DNA of 33,394 bases from Winogradskyella sp. GTDB taxonomy: Bacteria; Bacteroidota; Bacteroidia; Flavobacteriales; Flavobacteriaceae. The notes beneath the pieces were generated by a model. It did not search any database. It was given only the letters and a program-made list of their open reading frames with translations, and was not told the origin of the DNA. Below are positions 16,200 through 24,111 of this stretch, piece by piece. Every line of letters starts with the position of its first letter. The first letter of the stretch is position 1. Location of the stretch: positions 740,659 through 774,052 of the forward strand of contig PBLD01000001.1 in the NCBI GenBank assembly GCA_002722255.1, read 5' to 3'. A program made the position numbers and the translations under genes.

Positions 16200-16802
16200 T
16201 TAGGGAGCTAAACTTATACGTTTATATTCTCTCTTGTATTGCCACTCTTTATAAGTTAAGAATACAATTAATAAGCCTGCCCCAGATCTAATATTTGATA
16301 CATCAAAAATTAAATCATTATTTTTTGATAGAGTTAATCGGACTTTCTTAATGTCAAAAGCACCAAAAATATAAGGAACTCCTAAGAATTGAAGATTTTT
16401 ATTTGATAAATAAAGAAATCCGTCTTTTTTGAGTTTAGTTTTAATATCCCTTTCCCTTATTATTTCTCCATTTTTTAAATAACTTATTTTTATTTTTTTG
16501 GGATTGAGTACTTTTAATTCAAATTTATAATCGTTTGTATTATTTAAACCTAATGTGTCTTTTATAAGTTTTCGATCAATTTCTTTGAAAAAATTCGCGT
16601 GAGTATTGAAATAAGATACTTTTTCATTCTTAATACTATCGAAAACTATATTTGCTATATCATATGTGCCTTCTAAATTATGTAGATTTTGAGTTTTTAA
16701 AGGATTTGGGTTAACAAATTCTTTATCAAATGATGCACAACTTTGAAACAAAATTGCAAATAAGCAAGGCAATATTAAAGTAAAAATTTTGACCCTTTTC
16801 AT
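16200..16802 (-). CDS. Putative lipoprotein, unknown function
   Basis: 200 residues. N-terminal MKRVKIFTLILPCLFAILFQ, then SC: signal peptide II with lipobox FQSC and Cys22 as lipidation site, so probably an outer- or inner-membrane lipoprotein. The mature part holds mixed beta-strand sequence with many Lys and Asn residues. No known domain recognised. The start is 6 nt after the TPR gene stop, so it is co-translated with it. Base composition is more AT-rich than its neighbours, which may mark a less conserved insertion in an otherwise conserved operon; this is inference. Confidence 0.72.
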   Translation of the reverse strand: MKRVKIFTLILPCLFAILFQSCASFDKEFVNPNPLKTQNLHNLEGTYDIANIVFDSIKNEKVSYFNTHANFFKEIDRKLIKDTLGLNNTNDYKFELKVLNPKKIKISYLKNGEIIRERDIKTKLKKDGFLYLSNKNLQFLGVPYIFGAFDIKKVRLTLSKNNDLIFDVSNIRSGAGLLIVFLTYKEWQYKREYKRISLAP

Positions 16803-16808
16803 GCACTT

Positions 16809-18596
16809 TTAATTAATACTATCACCTCTTAGCATCCTAAACTTTTTTCGAGATTCTATAAAGTAAATACTGTCTTCAAAATCGAAAATAATTTTTTCAT
16901 AAAGCTGTTTGGCTTCTTCTGGTTTGGCTAAATGTGTGTTGTATAATTCAGCCAAATAATAATGTGCATCATCTGCTAAGATGTCTTCTCTGTAGTCTGC
17001 AATAATTTTTAGATAGTTGGCTTCTGCCTTGTTGTATTGCTTTTTCTTTTCAAACAATTTGGCTTGCTGAAATAAAGCTTGGTCGATGATACTTTCTCCT
17101 TTATGTTCTTCTAAAATTTTATCTAAAAGTGAAATAGCTTCATCCGTTTTATTCTGAAATGAATACAAATCCGCTTTCGCATAGTACTTTAATGCGGTTT
17201 GCGTACTATCTTCCCATTTGTTGTCTGATATTAAAAGTTTTAAATCTAGAGCATCGTTGGCAATAAGTTGTGAGGTTGATGATTTTAAAATTTTGAGTTG
17301 CGATTCGGCCCAATCAAAATCGCCTTTGTAATAACTGGTTTTTGCTACTTTAAATCGTGCTTCTTGTGAAATAGTACTGTTTTTAAGACTTAACTGAATC
17401 TGAGAGTAAAAGATTAACGCCTCATTAAAGCGTTCTTGTAAGACTAAAATATCAGCCAAAAGCAATTTTACTTGAGCTTCTTGAAATTCTGAAATATTTA
17501 GTTTCATGCTTTTTCTCAAAAAGGATGTTGCGCTTTTGGTATCTTTTAGGTGGAAGGCTAAAAACTCGCCATATGCTAATTGTAGTGGTAATGTTAATTC
17601 AGACTTTCCGAATTGGTCAAACAGTTTATTATAGGCTTCATCGATAACATCTAGCTCTTTTTTTGATGTTGCATTTTGAGTATCAATTTCAAGAATATAT
17701 TGATGCGCTGTGAGTGCTGTAGTAGGATCTTGAGTAGTTTCTAAAACGTAATTAAAAATATCCTTTGAGGTTTCGCTGTCATTATCATTTAGGGCTGTTA
17801 CAGCGAGTTCTATAATACGATCTAAGCTTTCAGGATTACGTTTGTATAATGCCTTTTCTTGTATAAAAGATTTGTTATAAGCTTTTTCTTGAACATACAG
17901 CCAGCTCAGAAATTCGTACCAATACGGATTTGGCTCTTGTTGAATTTTTTTTAAAAGCAAACGCCTTAGATAAAGGTTGTTTTCGTTGTCCTTGTTTTCG
18001 GATATGAAATCACTTACCGCACGTTTTATATTATTGATATAGTTTGGTCTGTAGGCTATATATTCTATATAGTTTTCAAACATTTTTTCAATATTCCCTT
18101 GATCTCCATAAATGCGAGCTAATTGAATGCTATAGTTTTGATTTGGCATTAAAACTTTGCCTTTGTCATAGACTTGTATGGCTTCTTCTAATAATGAGTG
18201 ATCTTCAAATTTCTTAGCAACACTATAGACGTAGTTTGGTTTTTCATCTATATAGTCTATTGCTTCTTTGTATAAGGTTTTAGCCTTTTCTAAGCTGTCT
18301 TTAAGTTGGTAGTTATAGCCTAGTTCTACGATAAGCGTTGGATTTCTACGTTTTTCGAGGCGCTGAATTAATATGTTTTGAGCAGCATCGAATTGTTCTA
18401 ATTGTTGATGTACATCAATAAGTTTGAAAAGATAATTATAGTTGTATGGTTTCTCTTTGTTTAGGTTTTCGTAGATAACAAGAGCTTTTTTAAACTCACC
18501 TTTTTTGTAGTAGCTGTCAGCAAGTACTTCACTATTTTGTGAATTGACAAAACCGAATGTAAATACAAGTGATATTATGAATAAATAGTTTTTCAC
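16809..18596 (-). CDS. Exported tetratricopeptide-repeat protein
   Basis: About 595 residues starting at GTG 18596: VKNYLFIISLVFTFGFVNSQ is a normal signal peptide. An upstream TTG (18629) would add an unlikely N-terminal stretch HLLYLQKHLF, so it is rejected. The mature part is TPR helical hairpins from end to end; examples are YYKKGEFKKALVIYENLNKE, LEKAKTLYKEAIDYI, AEANYLKIIADYREDILADD and EEAKQLYEKIIFDF. Such proteins act as periplasmic or surface scaffolds in Bacteroidota; no specific partner can be named. It is the first gene of the long operon leading to rsmA and mgtE. A 16-bp palindrome lies just upstream. Confidence 0.85.
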   Translation of the reverse strand: MKNYLFIISLVFTFGFVNSQNSEVLADSYYKKGEFKKALVIYENLNKEKPYNYNYLFKLIDVHQQLEQFDAAQNILIQRLEKRRNPTLIVELGYNYQLKDSLEKAKTLYKEAIDYIDEKPNYVYSVAKKFEDHSLLEEAIQVYDKGKVLMPNQNYSIQLARIYGDQGNIEKMFENYIEYIAYRPNYINNIKRAVSDFISENKDNENNLYLRRLLLKKIQQEPNPYWYEFLSWLYVQEKAYNKSFIQEKALYKRNPESLDRIIELAVTALNDNDSETSKDIFNYVLETTQDPTTALTAHQYILEIDTQNATSKKELDVIDEAYNKLFDQFGKSELTLPLQLAYGEFLAFHLKDTKSATSFLRKSMKLNISEFQEAQVKLLLADILVLQERFNEALIFYSQIQLSLKNSTISQEARFKVAKTSYYKGDFDWAESQLKILKSSTSQLIANDALDLKLLISDNKWEDSTQTALKYYAKADLYSFQNKTDEAISLLDKILEEHKGESIIDQALFQQAKLFEKKKQYNKAEANYLKIIADYREDILADDAHYYLAELYNTHLAKPEEAKQLYEKIIFDFEDSIYFIESRKKFRMLRGDSIN

Positions 18597-18626
18597 AAAA
18601 AGGTGTTTTTGTAAATATAACAAATG

Positions 18627-18642
18627 CAATATCTAGATATTG
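18627..18642. promoter_or_regulatory. 16-bp palindrome upstream of the TPR gene, possible operator
   Basis: CAATATCTAGATATTG is a perfect palindrome, 31 nt above the GTG start. It lies within the most likely promoter zone of the operon (an imperfect TATATTTA box is just downstream on the minus strand). A dimeric regulator site is possible; nothing shows which protein would bind. Confidence 0.4.
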
Positions 18643-18657
18643 TAAATGTTATTATAA

Positions 18658-18688
18658 AAAATGCCTAAACGATAAGTTTAGGCATTTT
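18658..18688 (-). terminator. Strong terminator upstream of the TPR operon
   Basis: Stem AAAATGCCTAAAC (18658-18670) / GTTTAGGCATTTT (18676-18688), loop gataa; 13 paired positions including A/T runs on both sides. It closes transcription coming from serS and the small peptide gene before the TPR operon. Confidence 0.9.
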
Positions 18689-18774
18689 GACCAGCAAAAT
18701 AAATGTGCTATTAACCATTATTTATTGTAAATATGATTCAATTACTTTGTCGTGGTGTTTTCAATACTTTATAG

Positions 18775-18843
18775 TTAGAAAAAAACCTTGCTTACCATAA
18801 CAACTAGTGCAATGAGTAGTACAATGCGTTTTACGTTTTTCAT
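18775..18843 (-). CDS. Possible 22-residue hydrophobic membrane peptide
   Basis: ATG at 18843 opens a 22-codon frame ending TAA at 18775. It encodes a short basic head (MKNVKR), a 16-residue hydrophobic stretch rich in Val, Leu and Ile, then the SKVFF-type end: one possible transmembrane helix. It stands alone between serS and a strong terminator at 18658, so the transcript would be about 150 nt. No homologue recalled. It could be a small membrane protein, a toxin-like peptide, or chance. The rest of the 285-bp region 18689-18973 shows no other gene. Confidence 0.35.
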   Translation of the reverse strand: MKNVKRIVLLIALVVMVSKVFF

Positions 18844-18973
18844 AATTAGGCTAATCCTTGATTTGGACCGCTAACTTGATAAAAATAAACAAAAAAAGCG
18901 AAGAAATACATAAAAAATCGATAAAAAACATATTTTTTTAACAAATAAGCCCGAATTTATCGACAGAAATAGG

Positions 18974-20245
18974 CTACGAAATCATGTTAAACCCAGTGTA
19001 TGGTACTAATACGTCTGGTATTTTAATACCGTCTTCGGTTTGATAGTTTTCTAAAATTCCGGCTAAAACTCGTGGCAATGCTAAAGAGCTTCCGTTAAGT
19101 GTATGACATAATTCGTTTTTACCATCACTATTTTTAAAACGTAGTTTTAAACGATTGGCTTGGAAAGTTTCAAAATTTGAAACCGAAGAAATCTCTAGCC
19201 AACGGTCTTGTGCTGTAGAGAAGACTTCAAAATCATAAGTTAATGCAGAAGTAAATCCTAAATCGCCACCACATAGACGTAATATTCTGTATGGCAATTT
19301 TAATTCTTTCAGAATACCTTTTACGTGCTCTACCATACCATCTAAAGCTTCATAAGATTTGTCAGGATGCTCAACTCTTAGTATTTCTACCTTATCAAAT
19401 TGATGCAGGCGATTTAATCCTCTTACATGTGCACCATAGCTGCCTGCTTCTCGTCTAAAACAAGGTGTGTAACCAGTAATGGCTTTAGGTAAATCATCTT
19501 CGTTTTGAATGGTGTCTCTAAAGATATTTGTTGCAGGTACTTCTGCTGTTGGTATTAAATACAAATTGTCTGCGGTAACATGGTACATCTGACCTTCTTT
19601 GTCTGGTAATTGACCTGTACCAAAACCAGAAGCTTCATTTACTAAATGTGGTACTTGCATTTCGGTATAACCTGCTTCAGTGTTTTTATCTAAAAAATAT
19701 GTGATAAGTGCACGTTGTAATTTTGCACCTTTTCCTTTGTAAACAGGAAAACCAGCTCCAGTAATTTTGTTACCAAGTTCAAAATCTATGATGTCGTATT
19801 TTTTAGCAAGTTCCCAATGTGGTAAAGCGCCATCAAACAAAGTAGGAATATCGCCTTCACGATATACTTCTTCATTATTTTCATCTGTGTTACCAGCAGG
19901 AACAACCTTGTTAGGTACATTAGGGATTTTGTATAATAACTCATTAAGCGCATCTGCTTTTTCATTGAGTTCTTGCTCTAAAGTTTTAACAGTGTCTTTA
20001 AGCTGTGTTGTTTTTTCCTTTAAAACATTTGCTTTTTGAACTTCACCAGATTTAAATAAGTTACCTATCTCTTTTGATAGAGCGTTAGATTCTGCTTTGG
20101 TCTTATCTAACTTTGTTTGAAGATTTCTTCGGTCTTCGTCTAATGTAATAACATCGTTAATCATTTCGGTAGCATCGATATTTCGTTTTGCTAAACCGTT
20201 AATAACAGCGTCTTTATTTTCTCTAATAAAAGCAACTTGTAACAT
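18974..20245 (-). CDS. serS: Seryl-tRNA synthetase
   Basis: Class II aminoacyl-tRNA synthetase that charges tRNA-Ser (and tRNA-Sec where present); cytoplasmic dimer. 423 residues, standard. N-terminal antiparallel coiled coil at about 25-105, binding the tRNA long arm. Motif 2 (TPCFRREAGSYGAHVRGLNR, then LHQFDKVE) near 260-290 and motif 3 (LNGSSLALPRVLAGILENYQ) at about 383-402 are intact. Transcribed alone, from a promoter at about 20293, with a hairpin leader. The HTTM-type gene upstream is on the same strand, 78 bp away, without a visible terminator. Confidence 0.97.
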   Translation of the reverse strand: MLQVAFIRENKDAVINGLAKRNIDATEMINDVITLDEDRRNLQTKLDKTKAESNALSKEIGNLFKSGEVQKANVLKEKTTQLKDTVKTLEQELNEKADALNELLYKIPNVPNKVVPAGNTDENNEEVYREGDIPTLFDGALPHWELAKKYDIIDFELGNKITGAGFPVYKGKGAKLQRALITYFLDKNTEAGYTEMQVPHLVNEASGFGTGQLPDKEGQMYHVTADNLYLIPTAEVPATNIFRDTIQNEDDLPKAITGYTPCFRREAGSYGAHVRGLNRLHQFDKVEILRVEHPDKSYEALDGMVEHVKGILKELKLPYRILRLCGGDLGFTSALTYDFEVFSTAQDRWLEISSVSNFETFQANRLKLRFKNSDGKNELCHTLNGSSLALPRVLAGILENYQTEDGIKIPDVLVPYTGFNMIS

Positions 20246-20261
20246 ATCTAAAATTTTGGAT

Positions 20262-20279
20262 TTATACCAAGCGGTATAA
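20262..20279 (-). promoter_or_regulatory. Short stem-loop at the 5' end of the serS transcript
   Basis: Perfect 7-bp stem TTATACC / GGTATAA with loop aagc. It sits 17-34 nt before the serS ATG and only a few nt after the inferred transcription start near 20286. No T-box or known riboswitch pattern is visible. It could stabilise the mRNA end or bind a protein. Confidence 0.45.
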
Positions 20280-20292
20280 GAAAATCAAGGCA

Positions 20293-20300
20293 CAAAAGTA
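20293..20300 (-). promoter_or_regulatory. Candidate -7 element of serS
   Basis: On the minus strand TACTTTTG fits TAnnTTTG, 48 nt above the ATG. A T-rich stretch lies in the expected -33 area but with no clean TTG. Confidence 0.45.
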
Positions 20301-20323
20301 ATAAGAATTTAAGCAGATAAAAA

Positions 20324-21631
20324 CTATTTTGAGGGCAATATCCAATCGTGGTGTTTAAAATGATACCATTCTTCGTTAGCAAGGTCTACATTTGGATCTA
20401 TAAGTGGTCTAGATGGCCTACCATTAACTTTAACATAAGCTCTAACATAAACTTTAACAGACTTTCCTTTTTTTGAGAAATCTTGTTTGAGATGTTGCGC
20501 AAATTGCCAAATAATATCTGGTTTAGTGCTTGCTCCTCGCTTTTGCTTTTTGGTGAGGTAATCATTGATGTTTATAGGAATCTGTTTATTTGTAGATTCG
20601 TCAATTACTCGATAATTTACATTGCCGCTCTTGGCACGAAGCATCATGCGCCAAGAAAGACGATGACCTTCTTCAGTCCATAATACATCATCTTTAAAAT
20701 AATGATGACGAAGCGGTAACCCAATATGAATAAGAAAATATATAATGAAGACTGTAATGAACACACTACCATATTTTGGAATTATTACTTCGTTAGCTTC
20801 ATAAAGCTCTTTCTTTTTTAGGAAAAGATTTCTAATACGTTTAGGTTCAAAAAAGAAAAGGCTAAAAGCTAAAGCCAAATAAGGGAAAATACCAATTTGT
20901 AAAACAATAGAATTAAATAAGTGAAAGAATATTGAAATAAAAAAGGCAAATTTTCTTGTTGGCTTAAATAATAAGGCAGGAATAATTAAACCATCAAATA
21001 GGATACCTCCATAAGCCAAAAAATAATGAAACCAATCTTGTTGTAATGTACTTCCAATTATAGGGAAATCTGCTTTTCCCTTCATTAAAATTTTAATGAA
21101 TGTGGTGTCTAGCCAATCTGGATATAACTTAGCAACTGTTGCGTATGTATAAAGTATAAGTAACTGTAACACAAAAACCCATTTGCACCAAGCAGGCATT
21201 GAAATACGCTTTAATTTGGGTTTTAATTTTACATCGACAGAAGCGTATCGGTTTGCAGGCATCAAAACCATTAAAAAACTTAAAATAGAGAGTAAATAGT
21301 AATGGTTGTTATAAGATGATTTTTGCATTAAGTAGGTTGCAGTCCACATCAACGCAAACATTAGCATGCTAAATCTGTATTTGTACCCAACCATAATAAG
21401 GAGGCCAAAAATTCCCATTAAGATGTAATAGGCATACATCCAGTTACCAGGTAAGGGTTGTAGCCACTCAAAGCCAATAAAGGTAAAAGTGAATTCTGGA
21501 TCGATTAAGGTACGTTTTACCCAACCAAAAACAATAGCACCTACAGATTCTAAAAAGCAAAGTAAACCAAAGATAATCCTAAAGACAATAAGACCAGAAT
21601 TATCTATATGTTTAAACAAAAATTTATGCAT
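20324..21631 (-). CDS. Vitamin K-dependent gamma-carboxylase-like (HTTM) membrane protein
   Basis: 435 residues, several membrane helices between about 13 and 305 and a soluble C-terminal part. As I recall human GGCX, the order of motifs matches: SYNNHYYLLSILSFL...ANRYASVD (human NNHSYLYGLL...ANHYWSVD), ATVAKLYPDWLD (human GVKKLDADWVEG), GGILFDGLIIPALL, FFHLFNSIVLQIGIFPYL (human FHCMNSQLFSIGMFSY), and a late VKVNGRPSRPLIDPNVDL (human NDRFQQRIFDPRVD). The residues matching GGCX His160 and the proposed catalytic Lys218 would be His110 and Lys168. The enzyme family carboxylates Glu using reduced vitamin K, O2 and CO2. Substrate here is unknown. Overlaps the end of ribF by 8 nt. The alignment is from memory. 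Confidence 0.82.
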   Translation of the reverse strand: MHKFLFKHIDNSGLIVFRIIFGLLCFLESVGAIVFGWVKRTLIDPEFTFTFIGFEWLQPLPGNWMYAYYILMGIFGLLIMVGYKYRFSMLMFALMWTATYLMQKSSYNNHYYLLSILSFLMVLMPANRYASVDVKLKPKLKRISMPAWCKWVFVLQLLILYTYATVAKLYPDWLDTTFIKILMKGKADFPIIGSTLQQDWFHYFLAYGGILFDGLIIPALLFKPTRKFAFFISIFFHLFNSIVLQIGIFPYLALAFSLFFFEPKRIRNLFLKKKELYEANEVIIPKYGSVFITVFIIYFLIHIGLPLRHHYFKDDVLWTEEGHRLSWRMMLRAKSGNVNYRVIDESTNKQIPININDYLTKKQKRGASTKPDIIWQFAQHLKQDFSKKGKSVKVYVRAYVKVNGRPSRPLIDPNVDLANEEWYHFKHHDWILPSK

Positions 21632-22526
21632 TAATTGTTTTTATATGGTCTATGGCATCAGTCATATCAATATTTAACTGCTTTTTTAAAGCTTCGAGAC
21701 TTTCAAATTTCTGTTCGCTTCGTAACCAATGTAAAAACTCAATTTTTAAGTTTTTACCATAAATATCTTTATCAAAGTTAAAAAAATGAACCTCTATAGA
21801 TCTGCTTTTTCCACTAACTGTTGGATTGGTACCAATGTTCATCATACCAAAAACTGTTGTATTATCTATAACAGATTTAACAACGTAAACACCATCTCTT
21901 GGTATTAACTTATAAGATTCTTTAATGTGAATGTTTGCAGTAGGATAATCTAAAGTTCGTCCGATACCTTTGCCTTTAACAACTTCTCCAGAAATGAAAT
22001 AATTATAGCCTAAATAGGCATTAGCAATTTCAATATGTCCATTGTTTAATGCTTTTCTGATTTTTGTAGAGCTTACGGTAACGTCCTCAATTTCTTGTGC
22101 AGAAATCTCCTCAACTTTAAAATTGAATTCTTTTGCAAATATTTTTAAATCATCAATATTGGCACTTCGGTTTTTACCAAAATGATGGTCGTAACCAATA
22201 ACAATTTGTTTGGTGTTTAGTTCTTTTACAAGAATTTGTTCTACATAGTCTTTAGCAGAAAGGTTAGCAAATTCTTTTGTAAACTCTTTTACAATAACTT
22301 TTTCTATGCCTATAGTTTTAAGAAGCTCAATGCGCTCATCAATAGTATTGAGAAGTTTTATAGTATCATCTTTTTGAAGTACCATACGAGGATGTGGAAA
22401 TAAGGTGAGTACTGTGGGTACTAGTTCTTCTTTCTGAGCCAGAGCAACAACACGCTTTAATATTTTTTGGTGTCCGATATGGACTCCATCGTAAGTACCT
22501 ATAGTTAAGATTTTTTCAGACTTCAA
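21624..22526 (-). CDS. ribF: Bifunctional riboflavin kinase / FAD synthetase
   Basis: Makes FMN from riboflavin and ATP, then FAD; cytoplasmic. 300 residues, standard. N-terminal nucleotidyltransferase with ILTIGTYDGVHIGHQKILKR at 6-25 and GYDHHFGKNRSAN further on. C-terminal riboflavin kinase with VVKGKGIGRTLDYPTANIHI and VHFFNFDKDIYGKNLKIEFL. The gene follows pth in the same direction with a 61-bp gap. Its end overlaps the carboxylase-like gene, so that protein depends on ribF translation; whether they share chemistry (redox cofactors) is inference. Confidence 0.96.
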   Translation of the reverse strand: MKSEKILTIGTYDGVHIGHQKILKRVVALAQKEELVPTVLTLFPHPRMVLQKDDTIKLLNTIDERIELLKTIGIEKVIVKEFTKEFANLSAKDYVEQILVKELNTKQIVIGYDHHFGKNRSANIDDLKIFAKEFNFKVEEISAQEIEDVTVSSTKIRKALNNGHIEIANAYLGYNYFISGEVVKGKGIGRTLDYPTANIHIKESYKLIPRDGVYVVKSVIDNTTVFGMMNIGTNPTVSGKSRSIEVHFFNFDKDIYGKNLKIEFLHWLRSEQKFESLEALKKQLNIDMTDAIDHIKTINA

Positions 22527-22587
22527 AGCAATTCCTAAAATTTTATCAAAGTTAGGTCTTTAAACAGAAAATTAATAATGAAGTAGG

Positions 22588-23223
22588 CTATTTTCCGTTA
22601 AATTGATTCATGGTGTTGTTAACTCCGGCAAGAGCGAAGGATTTAACTAGTTCTGCTGAAGTTTCGAGCCGCTCATCGAGTTTTGAGTTTTCTTCTTCAT
22701 TCCATTCGCCAAGAACATAATCAACTTGTCTTCCCTTGCTAAAGGCATCGCTAATACCAAACCTAAAACGGTTGTATTTTGTGGTTTGCAGCTTGTCTTG
22801 AATGTCTTTTAGGCCATTATGTCCGCCATCGCTTCCTTTGGTTTTTAACCTTAGTGTTCCGAAAGGTAAATTAAGATCATCTGTTATAACCAACAAGTTG
22901 CTCAAAGGAATTTTCTCCTTTTCTAACCAATATTTTACAGCTTTACCGCTAAGATTCATGTAGGTACTAGGCTTTAGAAGAATTAATGTTCGTCCTTTAA
23001 CTTTTATAGTTGTTGTTACATCTCCAAGTTTTACGGTTTCAAATGTGGCTTCTTCTTTTTTAGCTAAGTAGTCTAAAATTTTAAAGCCAATATTATGTCT
23101 GGTGTTATGATATTTATCTCCAATATTACCTAGACCAACGACTAAGAATTTTTTCATAAGATCTTCTTCATTTTCTTTAATGACAGTGCCAAAACCAAGC
23201 CACTTTTTTAAATGTTTCCACAT
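22588..23223 (-). CDS. pth: Peptidyl-tRNA hydrolase
   Basis: Recycles peptidyl-tRNA released by stalled ribosomes; cytoplasmic. 211 residues, about 20 more than the E. coli enzyme because of an N-terminal extension ([22 protein letters not shown]). The catalytic core begins [12 protein letters not shown]. Key residues are visible: Asn33 and His43 (NTRHNIG), Asp115 (TDDLNLPFG) and Asn136 (GGHNGLKD). A shorter start at Met23 (23157) is possible, but similar extensions occur in relatives as I recall, so the long form is kept. It is separated from rplY by a terminator-like hairpin. Confidence 0.95.
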   Translation of the reverse strand: MWKHLKKWLGFGTVIKENEEDLMKKFLVVGLGNIGDKYHNTRHNIGFKILDYLAKKEEATFETVKLGDVTTTIKVKGRTLILLKPSTYMNLSGKAVKYWLEKEKIPLSNLLVITDDLNLPFGTLRLKTKGSDGGHNGLKDIQDKLQTTKYNRFRFGISDAFSKGRQVDYVLGEWNEEENSKLDERLETSAELVKSFALAGVNNTMNQFNGK

Positions 23224-23245
23224 TCCATTTAATTTGTGTAAAAAT

Positions 23246-23276
23246 AAAAAAGCATTCTGTAAAAGAATGCTTTTTT
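23246..23276 (-). terminator. Terminator-like hairpin between rplY and pth
   Basis: GCATTCT (23252-23258) / AGAATGC (23264-23270), loop gtaaa, with six A on the left and six T on the right. Read on the minus strand it ends rplY with a U-run. pth begins only about 23 nt later, leaving little room for a promoter, so partial read-through is likely. Confidence 0.75.
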
Positions 23277-23298
23277 AAATATCTGAAAAGTTTTTAAA

Positions 23299-23928
23299 CT
23301 ATTCTTGAGCTTCTGCTGCGTTTTCTGCAGTTTCACCTTCTTCTGTTTCATCTTCGTCTTCGTCAGCACCAACAACAGATAATCTACTACGTCTAACTTG
23401 ACAAACAACGATGTTGTCTGGGTGCATAAATTTATAGTCCTCATTAGTCAGCTGGCTAATGTAAAGCTTAGAGCCGATTTTTAAAGGAGTAATATCTACC
23501 TCTATAAAATCTGGTAATTTAGAAGGTATAGCTTTAACTCTTAGCTTACGATAAGGTACTCTTAAGTTACCACCATTAAGAACACCTTTAGAAGTTCCAA
23601 CAGTTTTAACAGGAATTTCCATAGTAATTTCTCTATCCTCATAAATTTCATAAAAATCTATGTGAAGAATTTTGTCGGTTACTGGGTGAAATTGAATGTC
23701 TTGCATAACAGCATTAAATTCTTCACCGTTATCTAAGGCAATCACAACTGTATGCGCATTTGCTGTGTATACAAGTTTAGAGAAAGCCAACTCTGGTGCA
23801 GAGAAATGCACTGGTTTAGCTTCCGCGCCGTATAATACGCAAGGAACCTGACCAGCATTACGTAAGGCTTTTGTTGACGTTTTGCCTACGCTTTCTCTTT
23901 GAGATCCATTAATTGTAATTGATTTCAT
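23299..23928 (-). CDS. rplY: 50S ribosomal protein L25, CTC-type
   Basis: Binds 5S rRNA in the large subunit; the CTC long form is also called a general stress protein. 209 residues. The N-terminal L25 domain opens [20 protein letters not shown] and goes on with [14 protein letters not shown]. The C-terminal TL5 domain follows ([20 protein letters not shown], then [14 protein letters not shown]). An acidic tail of about 24 residues ([20 protein letters not shown]) is common in Bacteroidota. It lies between prs and pth; this prs-rplY-pth order is widely conserved. A -7 box at 23977 gives it its own start. Confidence 0.97.
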   Translation of the reverse strand: MKSITINGSQRESVGKTSTKALRNAGQVPCVLYGAEAKPVHFSAPELAFSKLVYTANAHTVVIALDNGEEFNAVMQDIQFHPVTDKILHIDFYEIYEDREITMEIPVKTVGTSKGVLNGGNLRVPYRKLRVKAIPSKLPDFIEVDITPLKIGSKLYISQLTNEDYKFMHPDNIVVCQVRRSRLSVVGADEDEDETEEGETAENAAEAQE

Positions 23929-23976
23929 TTTAAAAGTTTAATGATTTAATATTTAAATTCCTCATTTTGAGGGCTG

Positions 23977-23984
23977 CAAATTTA
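23977..23984 (-). promoter_or_regulatory. Candidate -7 element of rplY
   Basis: On the minus strand TAAATTTG fits TAnnTTTG, 48 nt above the ATG at 23928. No TTG box is clearly placed. Gap 23929-24106 shows no other gene. Confidence 0.4.
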
Positions 23985-24090
23985 AACATATATTAGAGAA
24001 ATACTAGTCTTTTTGTTCTATTTTTTAATGTTGTAGAACTTTGAAAAACTAAAATTCTTAATAATCTATGTTTGGTTGCGGAGAAATGGT

Positions 24091-24111
24091 TGTAGAATTA
24101 TCAATTCTACA
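24091..24111. repeat. Hairpin at the prs stop codon
   Basis: Perfect 9-bp stem TGTAGAATT / AATTCTACA with loop atc; it includes the last codons and TAG stop of prs. No U-run follows on the minus strand, so it is not a normal terminator. It might protect the mRNA 3' end or limit read-through to rplY. Confidence 0.5.

Noticed and set aside
18597..18629. TTG start for the TPR protein
   Set aside because: It would place ten extra residues before a standard signal peptide, and the codon lies in the palindrome; GTG at 18596 is better.
20246..20323. T-box leader for serS
   Set aside because: The leader is too short (under 50 nt after the inferred start) and lacks the T-box sequence and specifier stem.
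23229..23444. Minus-strand ORF of 71 codons overlapping the end of rplY
   Set aside because: Out-of-frame reading of the rplY 3' end and the terminator; no independent support.
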